A stretch of DNA of 64,000 nucleotides. Source: Cupriavidus phytohabitans. Its GTDB lineage: Bacteria > Pseudomonadota > Gammaproteobacteria > Burkholderiales > Burkholderiaceae. Both the position numbers and the translations under genes were made by a program. The stretch lies in NCBI RefSeq assembly GCF_000426345.1, contig NZ_AUFE01000021.1, positions 41,066 to 105,065 of the forward strand, given 5' to 3'. How positions within the stretch are numbered: the stretch's first letter is position 1; each line of letters opens with the position of its first letter. The notes under the pieces were generated by a model. The model was not told the origin of the DNA, did not search any database, and saw only the letters and a list, made by a program, of their open reading frames with translations. Positions 53,047-61,904 of the stretch are shown piece after piece.

Positions 53047-54672
53047 ATGCGCCGTGCCTGCTTTGCCTTCCTCCTTGCGCTGCTGGCCAGCCTGTGCCTG
53101 GCCGGCTGCGGCGGAGGCCCGAACGCCGACGGCATCCGCGCCGACCTCAACGAGCGCCTGGCGCAGGCGCTCCCGCCAGGCACCGTGCAGCTGGTCGGCA
53201 TCGACCGGCGCGGTTCGCAGTCCGATACCAAGGCGCCGGCCGGCGAGACCCGGCGCGTGGTGTATTTCGACACCGAACTGAAGCTGCTGCGCGACTACGA
53301 CTTCGGCGCGTGGGATTCGCCCGGCGTGGCCGGGCTGATCTCGGCGCTGGGCGCGGGGCCGCGCGGCATTACCGGGATCACCAGCGGCGGCAACAAGGCG
53401 GGCGACGTCCTGCGCGCGCACGGCACCGCGCTGTACCGGCGCGACGGCGAGCGCTGGGTCAGCGTGCAGCCCGCCGGTTACCGCCCGGCCGAGGCGCCGG
53501 CCGTGGCCACCAACGCGCCCACCGGCCCGGCGGCAATCCTGGACGCGATGCGCAAGGTGGTCGAGGCGGTCCAGAAAGACGCCTCGCCGGCGCAGCGCGC
53601 GGTGATCGAACAGGAACTCACCACCGCGCACGCCAATATCCGCGCCCGGCTGGCCCGCGTCGACGAGGGCTACGCCATCGCTGCCGGCGCCGAGCATGGC
53701 CAGTACCTGCGCTTCGTGCGCGCACTGGTGGACGGCGCGCGCGTGCGCGCCATCGCGCTGGTCACTCGCGGCGGCGAAGAGAACCTGCACCTGCTGCGCA
53801 ACGGCAAGGTCTCGGCGGCCATGGCGCAAGGCGACAGCGCGCTGGATGCCTACGAGGGCAAGGGCGCCTTTGCCGAGGACGGGCCGCACGCGTCGCTGCG
53901 CGCCATCGGCAGCCTGTACCCGGAACCAGTGCATGTGCTCGTGCGCGACGGCGATCCGGCGCGCTCGGTGTCCGACCTGCACGGCAAGCGCATCGCGGTA
54001 GGCGAACGCGGCGCGGCCTCGCGTGGCACGGTGCTGCGCGTGCTGGCCGCGCACGGGCTGACCGAGAAGGATTTCAAGGCCGAGGAAGTCGGCTTGGGCG
54101 CGGCGCTGGTGGCACTGCGCCAGAACCAGGTGGATGCGGTGATGCAGGTGATCGGCGTGCCATCCGACAGCATCCGCGATGCGGTGAGCGAACTGCCGTT
54201 GCGGCTGCTGCCGCTGGACGAGCGCGCGATCGCGGCGATGGTCGGGCAGAAGGCGGGGTACTTCCGCGCCAGCATCGCACCCGGCACCTATCCTGGCCTG
54301 CGCGAGCCGGTGCGCACCATCGCCACCGCGGCGATCCTGGTGACCGGGCCGGACCTGTCGGACACCGAGGTGGCCGACCTGACGCGGCTGGTGTACCGGC
54401 ATGGCCGCGACTTCGTCGCGCGTGGCAGCGCGCAGGGTGGGCAGATCAACGTGGCGACCGCGCGCGAAGGGCTGGTGATTCCGCAGCACCTGGCGGCGGC
54501 CAAGGTGCTGGACGGCCTGGCGGCGGGCACGGCGGCCACGCCGGGGCAGCGGTCCGGAGGACCGGCTACGCGGGGTCCGGCGCCCGCGTCGCCATCGGCA
54601 TCGGCACCGGCACCGGCACCGGCGCCCGCATCGGCACCGGCCGCCAGCGCATCCAGGCCGGGCGCCCGCTAG
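53047..54672 (+). CDS. TAXI-family solute-binding lipoprotein
   Basis: A 541-residue lipoprotein: lipobox LAGC with Cys21, then a unique domain of about 200 residues, then a TRAP-TAXI receptor region (IGSLYPEPVHVLVRDG, DLHGKRIAVGERGAASRGTVLRVL, AVMQVIGVPSDSIRDAV). A Pro/Ala/Ser repeat tail of about 45 residues is coded by GC-rich tandem DNA. TAXI receptors normally serve a TRAP permease, but none is here; the partner by position is GltS, one bp upstream. The C-terminus overlaps the convergent cdh gene by 4 nt. Confidence 0.82.
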   Translation: MRRACFAFLLALLASLCLAGCGGGPNADGIRADLNERLAQALPPGTVQLVGIDRRGSQSDTKAPAGETRRVVYFDTELKLLRDYDFGAWDSPGVAGLISALGAGPRGITGITSGGNKAGDVLRAHGTALYRRDGERWVSVQPAGYRPAEAPAVATNAPTGPAAILDAMRKVVEAVQKDASPAQRAVIEQELTTAHANIRARLARVDEGYAIAAGAEHGQYLRFVRALVDGARVRAIALVTRGGEENLHLLRNGKVSAAMAQGDSALDAYEGKGAFAEDGPHASLRAIGSLYPEPVHVLVRDGDPARSVSDLHGKRIAVGERGAASRGTVLRVLAAHGLTEKDFKAEEVGLGAALVALRQNQVDAVMQVIGVPSDSIRDAVSELPLRLLPLDERAIAAMVGQKAGYFRASIAPGTYPGLREPVRTIATAAILVTGPDLSDTEVADLTRLVYRHGRDFVARGSAQGGQINVATAREGLVIPQHLAAAKVLDGLAAGTAATPGQRSGGPATRGPAPASPSASAPAPAPAPASAPAASASRPGAR

Positions 54673-55502
54673 CCCCGAAATCGCCGCTCACGCAATCCTG
54701 CCGCCGGCAACTCCGCCGCCAGCCGGCAGCGCCGGTCCAGGAAGTCGCTCGCATGGCCATTGCTGCCGCCCGCCGCGTGGACCGGCTGGTCCACCAGGAA
54801 GAAGCCAGGGCGGCCCTGCCGGTCCTGGCCATAGGTGAGGAAGATGCCCCGGTCGGGCGGCGGCACCGCGATGGCGCTGGCGCCGGGGTCGTCAGCCCTG
54901 CCGCCGACCAGCGCGAACGGGTCGGCCGACAAGACCGGCGCGGCAGCCGGGATAAACCTGGCCCGCACCGGCTTGCCGTCGAACCGCAGCGAAGTCCACT
55001 CGGTGCCGATCGGCCCGCTCGCGCCATTGACGAAGGCGCGCGCCGCGGCACTGATGCAGTCCAGGTGGATATGAAGCTGGTCCTGGCTGCGCGAGGTGCG
55101 GGAATTGACCGCCAGCCCCAGCATGTCGTCCGGCACCGGCTTGCCCAGCGCCTGCCCGACGATGCCGCGCTCATCCCAGCCGAAGGCCCAGGCGTTGGCA
55201 CCGGTGCCGTCCCACGCCCTGCGATCCTCCACGCCCGTCACCGGCCGCGCCGGGATCACCAGGTAGTGCGACAAGCCGATCGCATCCTTGTACAGCACCA
55301 GCCCGCGGGCGCGGTCGACGCTGGCGCAATCGGCATGCTGCGGCTGCGGCGGCGCCAGGCAGCGCTGCTGCACGTTGCGCCACAGGCCGTCGCGCCCGCC
55401 GGACAGGACGCCGACCACTTTCTCGGGGGTGCAGCCCGCCAGCATCCATGCCGCTGCCAGCGCCAGCGCACCGCGCCGGCGTGCCGGCATCAGCGCCGGC
55501 AT
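54669..55502 (-). CDS. cdh: CDP-diacylglycerol pyrophosphatase
   Basis: A 277-residue lipoprotein-like enzyme (lipobox LAGC, Cys24) of the Cdh family, a HIT-like fold that splits CDP-diacylglycerol into CMP and phosphatidate. The key histidines are in SRSQDQLHIHLDC, with the substrate region YLVIPARPVTGVED and LGLAVNSRTSRSQDQ. It lies second in a short minus-strand operon: its ATG overlaps the end of the small ORF upstream by 13 nt. Confidence 0.88.
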   Translation of the reverse strand: MPALMPARRRGALALAAAWMLAGCTPEKVVGVLSGGRDGLWRNVQQRCLAPPQPQHADCASVDRARGLVLYKDAIGLSHYLVIPARPVTGVEDRRAWDGTGANAWAFGWDERGIVGQALGKPVPDDMLGLAVNSRTSRSQDQLHIHLDCISAAARAFVNGASGPIGTEWTSLRFDGKPVRARFIPAAAPVLSADPFALVGGRADDPGASAIAVPPPDRGIFLTYGQDRQGRPGFFLVDQPVHAAGGSNGHASDFLDRRCRLAAELPAAGLRERRFRG

Positions 55503-55723
55503 GGAATGCCGTAGTACGTCCCCGCCCGCGGGTTGGACACGATATAGGCGTGGCGCTGGGCCCAGAACTGGGCGTCGCGAAAGGCCTCGGCCTCGCGTTC
55601 GCTCCAGGGTGTGGCCAGCAGGGGCAGGGCTTCGGCATCGGTGGTCGGGTAAACCTGGGCCTGGTAGCGGGCCGTTTGCAGCGCGCCCGTACGGATGGTA
55701 CGGATCGTGACGTGGAGTGTCAT
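55490..55723 (-). CDS. Small conserved protein upstream of cdh
   Basis: A 77-residue soluble protein (MTLHVTIRTIRTGALQTARY, then ATPWSEREAEAFRDAQFWAQ and RAGTYYGIPCRR). No function recognised; the residues are balanced, with no signal or membrane segment. Start ATG 55723 has GAGAAG upstream; the frame is open to 55918 but the extension has no support. It overlaps cdh by 13 nt, so the two are co-translated. Confidence 0.65.
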   Translation of the reverse strand: MTLHVTIRTIRTGALQTARYQAQVYPTTDAEALPLLATPWSEREAEAFRDAQFWAQRHAYIVSNPRAGTYYGIPCRR

Positions 55724-55862
55724 AGGCAGCTTCTCGTCATGAGGACGACAAATCATAACCACATTCCTGTGTTGCTTTGATGACTGCCGTTGGAACTTGC
55801 TGTCAGGAAGCCGCACCGGCAACGACCAACCCCTGTCCCCTCGCCGGAAACTGGAGCCAGAC

Positions 55863-56348
55863 ATGACGTCAAAGTCTCCCCGCAAGATCGCGATCCTCGC
55901 GCTGACGCACCTCGCCATGCTGGCAACCGGCTTCGCGGCCGGAATCTATGTGCTGCCGATCCTGACCGAGCAGGCGGGGGCGAGTATCGGGCAGGTACAG
56001 GCGGTGTCGCGGCAGGCGGCCTATTCCGGCGACTTCCGCAAGGACCTGGCCGGCAGTGACGCCTTCCACTGGGCCAGCGGACGGCTGCATGTGTCGGCCC
56101 GTTCCATTGCCTTCGAAGGCAGCGTGGCGCCGGGGCCGGACTACCGGATCTACCTGGTGCCGGAATTCGTCGACACCGAGGCGGCTTTCCTTGCGATCAA
56201 GGACCGCGCGGTGCAGGTTGCACCGTTGAAAACATTCGGCAATTTCACCGTGGCGCTGCCGGATGGCGTCGACCCTGGCCAGCACCGTGCGGTGGTGATC
56301 TGGTGCGAGCGGTTCGGGCAGTTCATCAGTGCTGCGGCGTACCGCTAG
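55863..56348 (+). CDS. DM13-domain membrane-anchored protein
   Basis: A 161-residue protein with an uncleaved N-terminal helix (about 8-32) and a periplasmic DM13 domain (about 50-160). Typical DM13 phrases are GRLHVSARSIAFEGSVAPGPDYRIYLVPEF and VVIWCERFGQFISAA with its conserved Cys. DM13 domains are proposed to carry electrons near the membrane. ATG 55863 follows GGAG. It is probably monocistronic. Confidence 0.85.
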   Translation: MTSKSPRKIAILALTHLAMLATGFAAGIYVLPILTEQAGASIGQVQAVSRQAAYSGDFRKDLAGSDAFHWASGRLHVSARSIAFEGSVAPGPDYRIYLVPEFVDTEAAFLAIKDRAVQVAPLKTFGNFTVALPDGVDPGQHRAVVIWCERFGQFISAAAYR

Positions 56349-56365
56349 GCCGTGCAAGACCGCGC

Positions 56366-56396
56366 AAGAAAAAAGGGCCGATCGAGGAACCGGCCC
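56366..56396 (-). terminator. Terminator of the porin transcript
   Basis: On the minus strand, stem GGGCCG/CGGCCC (56396-56375, 10-nt loop) is followed by TTTTTTCTT (56374-56366). It lies about 90 bp past the porin stop codon. Confidence 0.82.
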
Positions 56397-56438
56397 AACG
56401 AACCCCGCATAGGCAAGGTGTCGATATGAACATCATGC

Positions 56439-56476
56439 GCCCGCCCGTGGCGCGCCGTGGCGTGCCACGGGCGGGC
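56439..56476 (-). other. 13-bp perfect hairpin at the 3' end of the porin mRNA
   Basis: GCCCGCCCGTGGC/GCCACGGGCGGGC (56439-56451 and 56464-56476), 12-nt loop, directly after the porin stop. With no T tract, it probably protects the 3' end of an abundant porin mRNA from exonucleases; the terminator above follows. Confidence 0.7.
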
Positions 56477-56485
56477 AGGCCGGGA

Positions 56486-57556
56486 TCAGAAGCGGTGACG
56501 CATGCCGATGGTGGCGCCGGTCTGGTTCTCGCCCGCGACCACGGTGCCCACGCCATTCAGGCCCAGGGCCGAGCCGTTCTTGTTCTTGGCGTAGCCCACG
56601 TTCAGGTACACGTCGGTGCGCTTGGACAGCGAATAGTCCGCCGACAGCACGAACATCCACGGATCGGCATCGCTGTTGCGGGTGTCGTTGTAGTAGGCGG
56701 CGCCGGTCACCAGGAAGGCAGGCGTGAAGCGGTACTGCGCGCCGGCCCAGTAGACGTTGCTGCGGGTCGCGGCGGCGGTGGCACTGGAGACGCCGTCGTC
56801 CTTCAGCCAGCGGTAGCCGGCGAACACCTTGGCGCCGCCGAAGGCGTAGGCGGTGCCCACCGCGGCGCGCTTGGCGCTGCGGTCCTGCAGTGCCACGGTG
56901 GCGCCCTGGTACTGGTCGTAGGCGGCACCCACCGAGAAGCCACCGACGCCGTACGACAGCCCGCCGCCGAAATTGCGCGCGACCTTGGGTTCGCCCGGCA
57001 CTTCGCCGTTGTTGTCGCGGCCGAAGCTGTAGAAGCCGGTGGCGGTCAGGCCGCCGAACTTGCCGGTGTACTTGATGGCGTTGTCGGCGCGGCCGTTGAA
57101 GGCCGAGTCGACGCTGTTGAGCGAGTAGCGCGGGCCCACGCCCATCGGGTCGAAGGCGCCGAACAGGTCGTACAGCGCGTTCTGCTGGCGGCCCAGCGTG
57201 ACGGCGCCGAAGCTGCCCTGCAGGCCCACGTAGGCCTGGCGGCCGAACAGGCGGTTGCCCTGGCCAGAGGTGCCGGTATCGATATCGAAACCGCTTTCCA
57301 GCACGAAGATACCCTTCAGGCCTTCGCCCAGGTCTTCGGTGCCGCGCAGGCCCCAGCGCGAGCCGGAGAGGTTGCCCGAGTTCAGGCGGGTGGTCGTGCC
57401 CTGGGCACCGTTGCTGCCGGGCACGTGGCTGATGACTTCGAGGCCGGCATCGGCAATGCCGTACAGCGTTACGTTCGATGCGGACTGGGCCGATGCCGCC
57501 CCGGATGCCGTCGTAGCGGCTACTGCTGCCGTCAATGCAAGGAGAGCTTTCTTCAC
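56486..57556 (-). CDS. General porin, Burkholderiales trimeric type
   Basis: A 356-residue outer-membrane porin. The signal peptide (KKALLALTAAVAATTASGAASAQ) is followed by SSNVTLYGIADAGLEV-like first strand, RWGLRGTEDLGEGLKGIFVLESGFD, FGRQAYVGLQGSFGAVTLGRQ, and a C-terminal strand ending in Phe (IGMRHRF), the sorting signal. It gives a 16-stranded nonspecific channel, anion-selective in relatives. The start is GTG 57556. Two 3' hairpins suggest a stable, strongly expressed message. Confidence 0.93.
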   Translation of the reverse strand: MKKALLALTAAVAATTASGAASAQSASNVTLYGIADAGLEVISHVPGSNGAQGTTTRLNSGNLSGSRWGLRGTEDLGEGLKGIFVLESGFDIDTGTSGQGNRLFGRQAYVGLQGSFGAVTLGRQQNALYDLFGAFDPMGVGPRYSLNSVDSAFNGRADNAIKYTGKFGGLTATGFYSFGRDNNGEVPGEPKVARNFGGGLSYGVGGFSVGAAYDQYQGATVALQDRSAKRAAVGTAYAFGGAKVFAGYRWLKDDGVSSATAAATRSNVYWAGAQYRFTPAFLVTGAAYYNDTRNSDADPWMFVLSADYSLSKRTDVYLNVGYAKNKNGSALGLNGVGTVVAGENQTGATIGMRHRF

Positions 57557-57875
57557 TGTGATTTCTCTGTTTTATGGTGATTCCATGACACCGCGCCGGT
57601 CCGACCGGAACCGGGGGGCCATGCCGGCCTGAGCCGGCTGGCCGCGCCGGACCCTGCGGGCGGCGCACGTCCGCACATGTGCGGCCCGCGCATTCTGATG
57701 GCGCAATATGAAGGCCTTGTGACGAATAGTGCGCAGCACAATGTGCCGAATAGCACCCGCATGGGGGTTTTCCCTGTGAGCGACGGGATCGTTTTGGTAG
57801 GATGCAGGCTTTTCCGACGACGGTAATGCCAGTGCCCCGTGCCGCCATGTGCCTTTGCCTCGACAGCTTCGCGTC
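57557..57875. other. Divergent regulatory gap between porin and PBP genes
   Basis: 319 bp that must hold promoters for both divergent genes. I see no gene here, and no promoter pair clear enough to list. Confidence 0.4.
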
Positions 57876-60506
57876 ATGAAGCTGGCAGAGATCAAGACCC
57901 GGCTTGCCTCGCTGCAGGCTCCGCTCCCCGCCTCGATCCAGCAACGCCTGTCCGGCCTGTGCGCGCGCAGCGCGCGCCTGGGCCTGACCCGGCCCGGCTC
58001 GCTGCGCCCCACGCGCCGCGGCGTGCTGGTTGGCATGGCCGCCGTGCCGGCAGCCTTGCTGCTGTACGTGCTGGTGCTGGTGCCGTTCACGCCGGGCATC
58101 AGCGACATCCGCAAGGCCAAGTCCGAGCAGCCGGCGCAGGTGCTGTCGGCCGACGGCAGGGAGCTGGCGGTCTTCAAGTGGGCCAACCGCGACTGGGTGC
58201 CGCTGAAACAGATCTCGCCCAACGTGGTGGCGGCGCTGATCTCGACCGAAGACCACCGCTTCTATGAGCACCACGGGCTCGACTGGCGCCGCATCGCCTC
58301 GGCCGCGGTCCATACCTTCACGGGCGACCGCCAGGGCGGCTCGACCATTACCCAGCAGCTGGCGCGCAACCTCTATCCCGACGAGATCGGCCGGGCACCC
58401 ACGCTGACGCGCAAGCTCAAGGAAGCGATCACCGCGTTCAAGATCGAGGCCCTGTACACCAAGGACGAGATCCTCGAGACCTACCTGAACACGGTGCCGT
58501 TCCTGTACAACGCATTCGGCATCGAGATGGCCGCGCGCACGTACTTCGACAAGCCGGCGCGCTCGCTCGACGTGCTGCAAAGCGCCACGCTGATCGGCAT
58601 GCTCAAGGGCAACAGCTACTACAACCCGGTGCTGAACCCCGAGCGCGCGCTGGACCGGCGCAATATCGTGCTGGGACAGATGGTCAAGCGCGGCAAGCTC
58701 GACGCGGCCCGCTACGAGCAGCTCAAACGCCGTCCGCTGCGCATCGACTTCGAGCGCCAGACCGAGCCGCCCGGCCCCGCGCCGCACTTCGCCCAGCAGC
58801 TGCGCAAGTGGCTGATCGGCTGGGCCGACCAAAACGGCTACGACATCTACGCAGACGGCCTGGTGGTGCACACCACCATCGACGCGCGCCTGCAGGCCAT
58901 GGCCACGCAGGCGGTGGCGCAGCAGGGCAACCGCCTGCAGGCGATCGCCAACGCGGCCTGGGCGCCGCGCGCAGGCTGGGCCGCGGACCGCGCGCTGGTG
59001 CAGGCCTTCGTGCGCGAGTCGCCGGAATACCGCGCCGCCACCGCCGCCGGCACGCCGCCTGAAGACGCGATGAAGCACCTGCTGGCCAATGGCACCTTCA
59101 TGCGCGCGCTGCACCAGCAGAAGACGCGCATCCAGGCAGGCTTCCTTGCCATCGATCCGCGCAATGGCGAGATCCGCGCCTGGGTCGGCAGCCGCGACTA
59201 CACGCAGGACGCGTTCGACCACGTGCAGCAGGCGCGCCGCCAGCCGGGCTCGACCTTCAAGCCCTTCGTCTACGGCGCCGCATTCGAGGAAGGCAAATCG
59301 CCCGACGACACGCTGATGGACCAGCCGGTCGAGATCGAACTGGCCGGCGGCGAGATCTGGCGCCCGTCGGACGAGGGCCGTCCCACCGGGCGCGCGATGA
59401 GCCTGCGCGACGGCCTGGTCTACTCGCGCAACACCATCACCGCGCAGCTGATGCAGCAGGTAGGTCCGGGGCGCGTGGCGCGGCTGGCGCGCGAGATGGG
59501 CGTGCGCGAAAGCCGGCTCGACGAGGTGCCGTCGCTGGCACTGGGCACCAGCCCGGTCACGCTCAAGGAAATGGTGGCCGCCTACGGCACCATCGCCAAC
59601 GCCGGCAATTACATCGCGCCGACCATGGTCACTCGCATCGAGGACCGCAATGGCAATGTGCTGCAGGTATTCCGCCCGGCGCGCGCCGAGCACGCGCTGC
59701 CCCATGCCACCACGCAGATCCTGCTCGACGTGATGCGCGACGTGATCGACCGCGGCACCGGCGCCGGCATCCGCTCGCGCTTCGGCATCCGCGCCGACGT
59801 GGCCGGCAAGACCGGCACCACGCAGGACAACGCCGACGGCTGGTTCATCATGATGCACCCGGAGCTGGTCGCCGGCGCCTGGGTCGGCTTCAACGACAGC
59901 CGCGTCACGCTGCGCAGCGACTACTGGGGCCAGGGCGCGCACAGCGCGCTGCCGATGGTCGGCGACTTCTACCAGCGCGCGCTGCGCGGCCGCGTCATCG
60001 ACGGCCGCGCGCGCTTTGCCGAGTACGAGGAAACCCATGTGTTCGCCTCGCTCGGCAACCAGATGCGCGGCTGGTGGACCCAGCTGTTCAGCCGTGACAA
60101 GGCCAACGACGCCACCGCGCCGCGCCCGGCGCCGCGCCGTCCGGCGCTGCCGGCGCCCGAGGCGGATGTGAAGCCGCCGGCCAGCACGCCGATGGCGTCG
60201 TCCTCCGCGCCGGTGACCGGCGCTGGCAGTGGCGACGAAGAGTCCAGCCTGGCGCTGGATCGCGGGGAGACGGTGATGGCGGTGCCGCCGCAGGACCCCG
60301 CGACGGCGAGCGCACCCACCGCGCCGACAGCGCCGACAGCGCCGCCTGGCCAACCGGCGCCCGCGGCGCCGGCCGGCGCCACCGCTCCTGGCTTCCCGCC
60401 ACCGCCGCCCGCGACTGGCCCTGCAGCCCCGGCGGCACCAGCGCCCGCTGCGCCCATCTATCCGGTCGCGCCCACCGTGATCTCGCCCGCCAACGGCAGC
60501 AACTGA
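57876..60506 (+). CDS. Bifunctional penicillin-binding protein 1 (class A)
   Basis: An 876-residue peptidoglycan synthase. Membrane anchor about 50-70; GT51 glycosyltransferase with Glu125 in ISTEDHRFYEHHG and QGGSTITQQLARNLY; transpeptidase with Ser459-x2-Lys462 (PGSTFKPF), Ser517-x-Asn519 (YSRNT) and Lys645-Thr-Gly (GKTGTTQDN). It polymerises and crosslinks the cell wall. The last 130 residues are Pro/Ala-rich with TAP repeats, a disordered tail. ATG 57876 has no strong ribosome binding site; a GTG nine codons upstream is possible. It may be a PBP1A/1C-like paralogue. Confidence 0.9.
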   Translation: MKLAEIKTRLASLQAPLPASIQQRLSGLCARSARLGLTRPGSLRPTRRGVLVGMAAVPAALLLYVLVLVPFTPGISDIRKAKSEQPAQVLSADGRELAVFKWANRDWVPLKQISPNVVAALISTEDHRFYEHHGLDWRRIASAAVHTFTGDRQGGSTITQQLARNLYPDEIGRAPTLTRKLKEAITAFKIEALYTKDEILETYLNTVPFLYNAFGIEMAARTYFDKPARSLDVLQSATLIGMLKGNSYYNPVLNPERALDRRNIVLGQMVKRGKLDAARYEQLKRRPLRIDFERQTEPPGPAPHFAQQLRKWLIGWADQNGYDIYADGLVVHTTIDARLQAMATQAVAQQGNRLQAIANAAWAPRAGWAADRALVQAFVRESPEYRAATAAGTPPEDAMKHLLANGTFMRALHQQKTRIQAGFLAIDPRNGEIRAWVGSRDYTQDAFDHVQQARRQPGSTFKPFVYGAAFEEGKSPDDTLMDQPVEIELAGGEIWRPSDEGRPTGRAMSLRDGLVYSRNTITAQLMQQVGPGRVARLAREMGVRESRLDEVPSLALGTSPVTLKEMVAAYGTIANAGNYIAPTMVTRIEDRNGNVLQVFRPARAEHALPHATTQILLDVMRDVIDRGTGAGIRSRFGIRADVAGKTGTTQDNADGWFIMMHPELVAGAWVGFNDSRVTLRSDYWGQGAHSALPMVGDFYQRALRGRVIDGRARFAEYEETHVFASLGNQMRGWWTQLFSRDKANDATAPRPAPRRPALPAPEADVKPPASTPMASSSAPVTGAGSGDEESSLALDRGETVMAVPPQDPATASAPTAPTAPTAPPGQPAPAAPAGATAPGFPPPPPATGPAAPAAPAPAAPIYPVAPTVISPANGSN

Positions 60507-60549
60507 GCGTGGCGGCTGAGCGCTGCAACTGGCCGGTGGCGTCGGCTTG

Positions 60550-61881
60550 CTAGACCAGTCCCAGATCGCGCCCGGCCACGCCCGGAAACACCTGCCCCAG
60601 CCGCCCCGCATCCAGCCCATACAACCGCTGGAACAACCCGCCCAGCACCGCCCGATACTCATTGCGCACCGGCCAGTCCCGATCCTGGTTCAGCGCCGCC
60701 CGTTCCACCGCGACCTGCTCGCCCGCGATGCGGCCCCCGCGCACCGCGCCGCCGGCCACCCAGTAAACCGTGCCGTGGCCATGATCGGTGCCGCGGGTGC
60801 CGTTCTCGCGGAAGGTGCGGCCGAACTCCGACAGCACCACCACGGTGGTCCCGCGCCATGCGGGACCCATGCCGTCGGCGAAAGCCGACAGGCCGCGGCC
60901 GAGGTTGTCGAGCAGGCCGGCGAGCTGGCCCTGCGCCGCGCCCTGGTTGACGTGGGTATCCCAGCCGCCGACGTCGATAAAGCCAAGGTTGAAGCGCTCG
61001 CGCATCAGCCCCGCCATGCGCCGCGCCTCGAGCTCGAAGCCGCGCGCGCTGAGCGAGCGGCGGTTGGCGGCCTGCATCTCCTGCTGGCGCGCGGCCATGT
61101 TGCCGCCGCCCATGTCGCCTGCGCTGGCCTCGGCCTGGCGCGCCACCGCCTGGCGCAGCTCGAAGCCTTCGTCGATCAGTGACTCGAAGCGCGTGCCGCG
61201 GTACATCTGCGCCAGCAGCTGTTCCTGGCGCGCATCGAACGGGGTGCGGCCGCTGCCCTTGAGCGAGACGTTCGGCACGTCGCGCGGCCCCGCCAGCACC
61301 ATCGGCAGGCCGTCGGTGAAGGCCACCGGCGCGGCCTGGCCGCCCATGGCCTGCGCCAGGCGATTGAGGAAACCGCTGCCGCGCAGCGCGGCGAGCTGGC
61401 CGCGGTTGTTATCGCGTGGATCATCGCCCGCGCCCGGCAGGCCGGCCTCGATGGCGTCCTGGGTCTCGAAATGGCTGCGCGTCAGGTCATGGGTGCCGGC
61501 AAACGGCACGAAGGCCAACTGCCCGCGCTGCCACAGTGGCAGCATGGTCTGCCCCAGTGCCGGGTGCAGCGCCCAGTCGCCGATGCCGCGCGCGGCGCTG
61601 TCGGCGGCAAAGGCCGGCGCCAGCGCGACCGCGGCTCCCGGGTCGGCATCCGCGCCGGCGGCGGGCGGCCGCGGGATCGCGATATTGGGGCGGGCCGCGT
61701 AGTAGAAGTCGCTGCCGGCCGGCACCAGCACGCTGGCGGCATCATAGCCGCCGCGCAGGAACACCAGCAGGAAGCGGGCGTCGGCCTGTGCCGGCAGCGC
61801 GTAGACGCGCGAAACCGTGGCGGGCAGCGCCCACGCCAGCGCGGCGCCGCCCATCGTCTTCAGCCATTGTCTGCGGTGCAT
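60550..61881 (-). CDS. DUF1501 protein with twin-arginine-like signal
   Basis: A 443-residue exported protein of the DUF1501 family. The N-terminus RRQWLKTMGGAALAWALP resembles a Tat signal. Typical features include LVFLRGGYDAASVLVPAG, THDLTRSHFETQD, NLGFIDVGGWDTHVNQG and VVVLSEFGRTFRENGTRGTDHGHG, which look like a sulfatase/phosphatase fold metal site. Function unknown, possibly hydrolytic. ATG 61881 follows CGGAG. It lies 23 bp after the DUF1800 gene; this pair is conserved across many bacteria. Confidence 0.88.
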   Translation of the reverse strand: MHRRQWLKTMGGAALAWALPATVSRVYALPAQADARFLLVFLRGGYDAASVLVPAGSDFYYAARPNIAIPRPPAAGADADPGAAVALAPAFAADSAARGIGDWALHPALGQTMLPLWQRGQLAFVPFAGTHDLTRSHFETQDAIEAGLPGAGDDPRDNNRGQLAALRGSGFLNRLAQAMGGQAAPVAFTDGLPMVLAGPRDVPNVSLKGSGRTPFDARQEQLLAQMYRGTRFESLIDEGFELRQAVARQAEASAGDMGGGNMAARQQEMQAANRRSLSARGFELEARRMAGLMRERFNLGFIDVGGWDTHVNQGAAQGQLAGLLDNLGRGLSAFADGMGPAWRGTTVVVLSEFGRTFRENGTRGTDHGHGTVYWVAGGAVRGGRIAGEQVAVERAALNQDRDWPVRNEYRAVLGGLFQRLYGLDAGRLGQVFPGVAGRDLGLV

Positions 61882-61904
61882 GGTGAACTCCGTTGCAATG
61901 CGTG

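Noticed and set aside
56433..60662. 1409-codon minus-strand frame across the porin and PBP genes
   Set aside because: It is antisense to the PBP and out of frame with the porin, is Arg-rich and has no motifs; both real genes are unambiguous.
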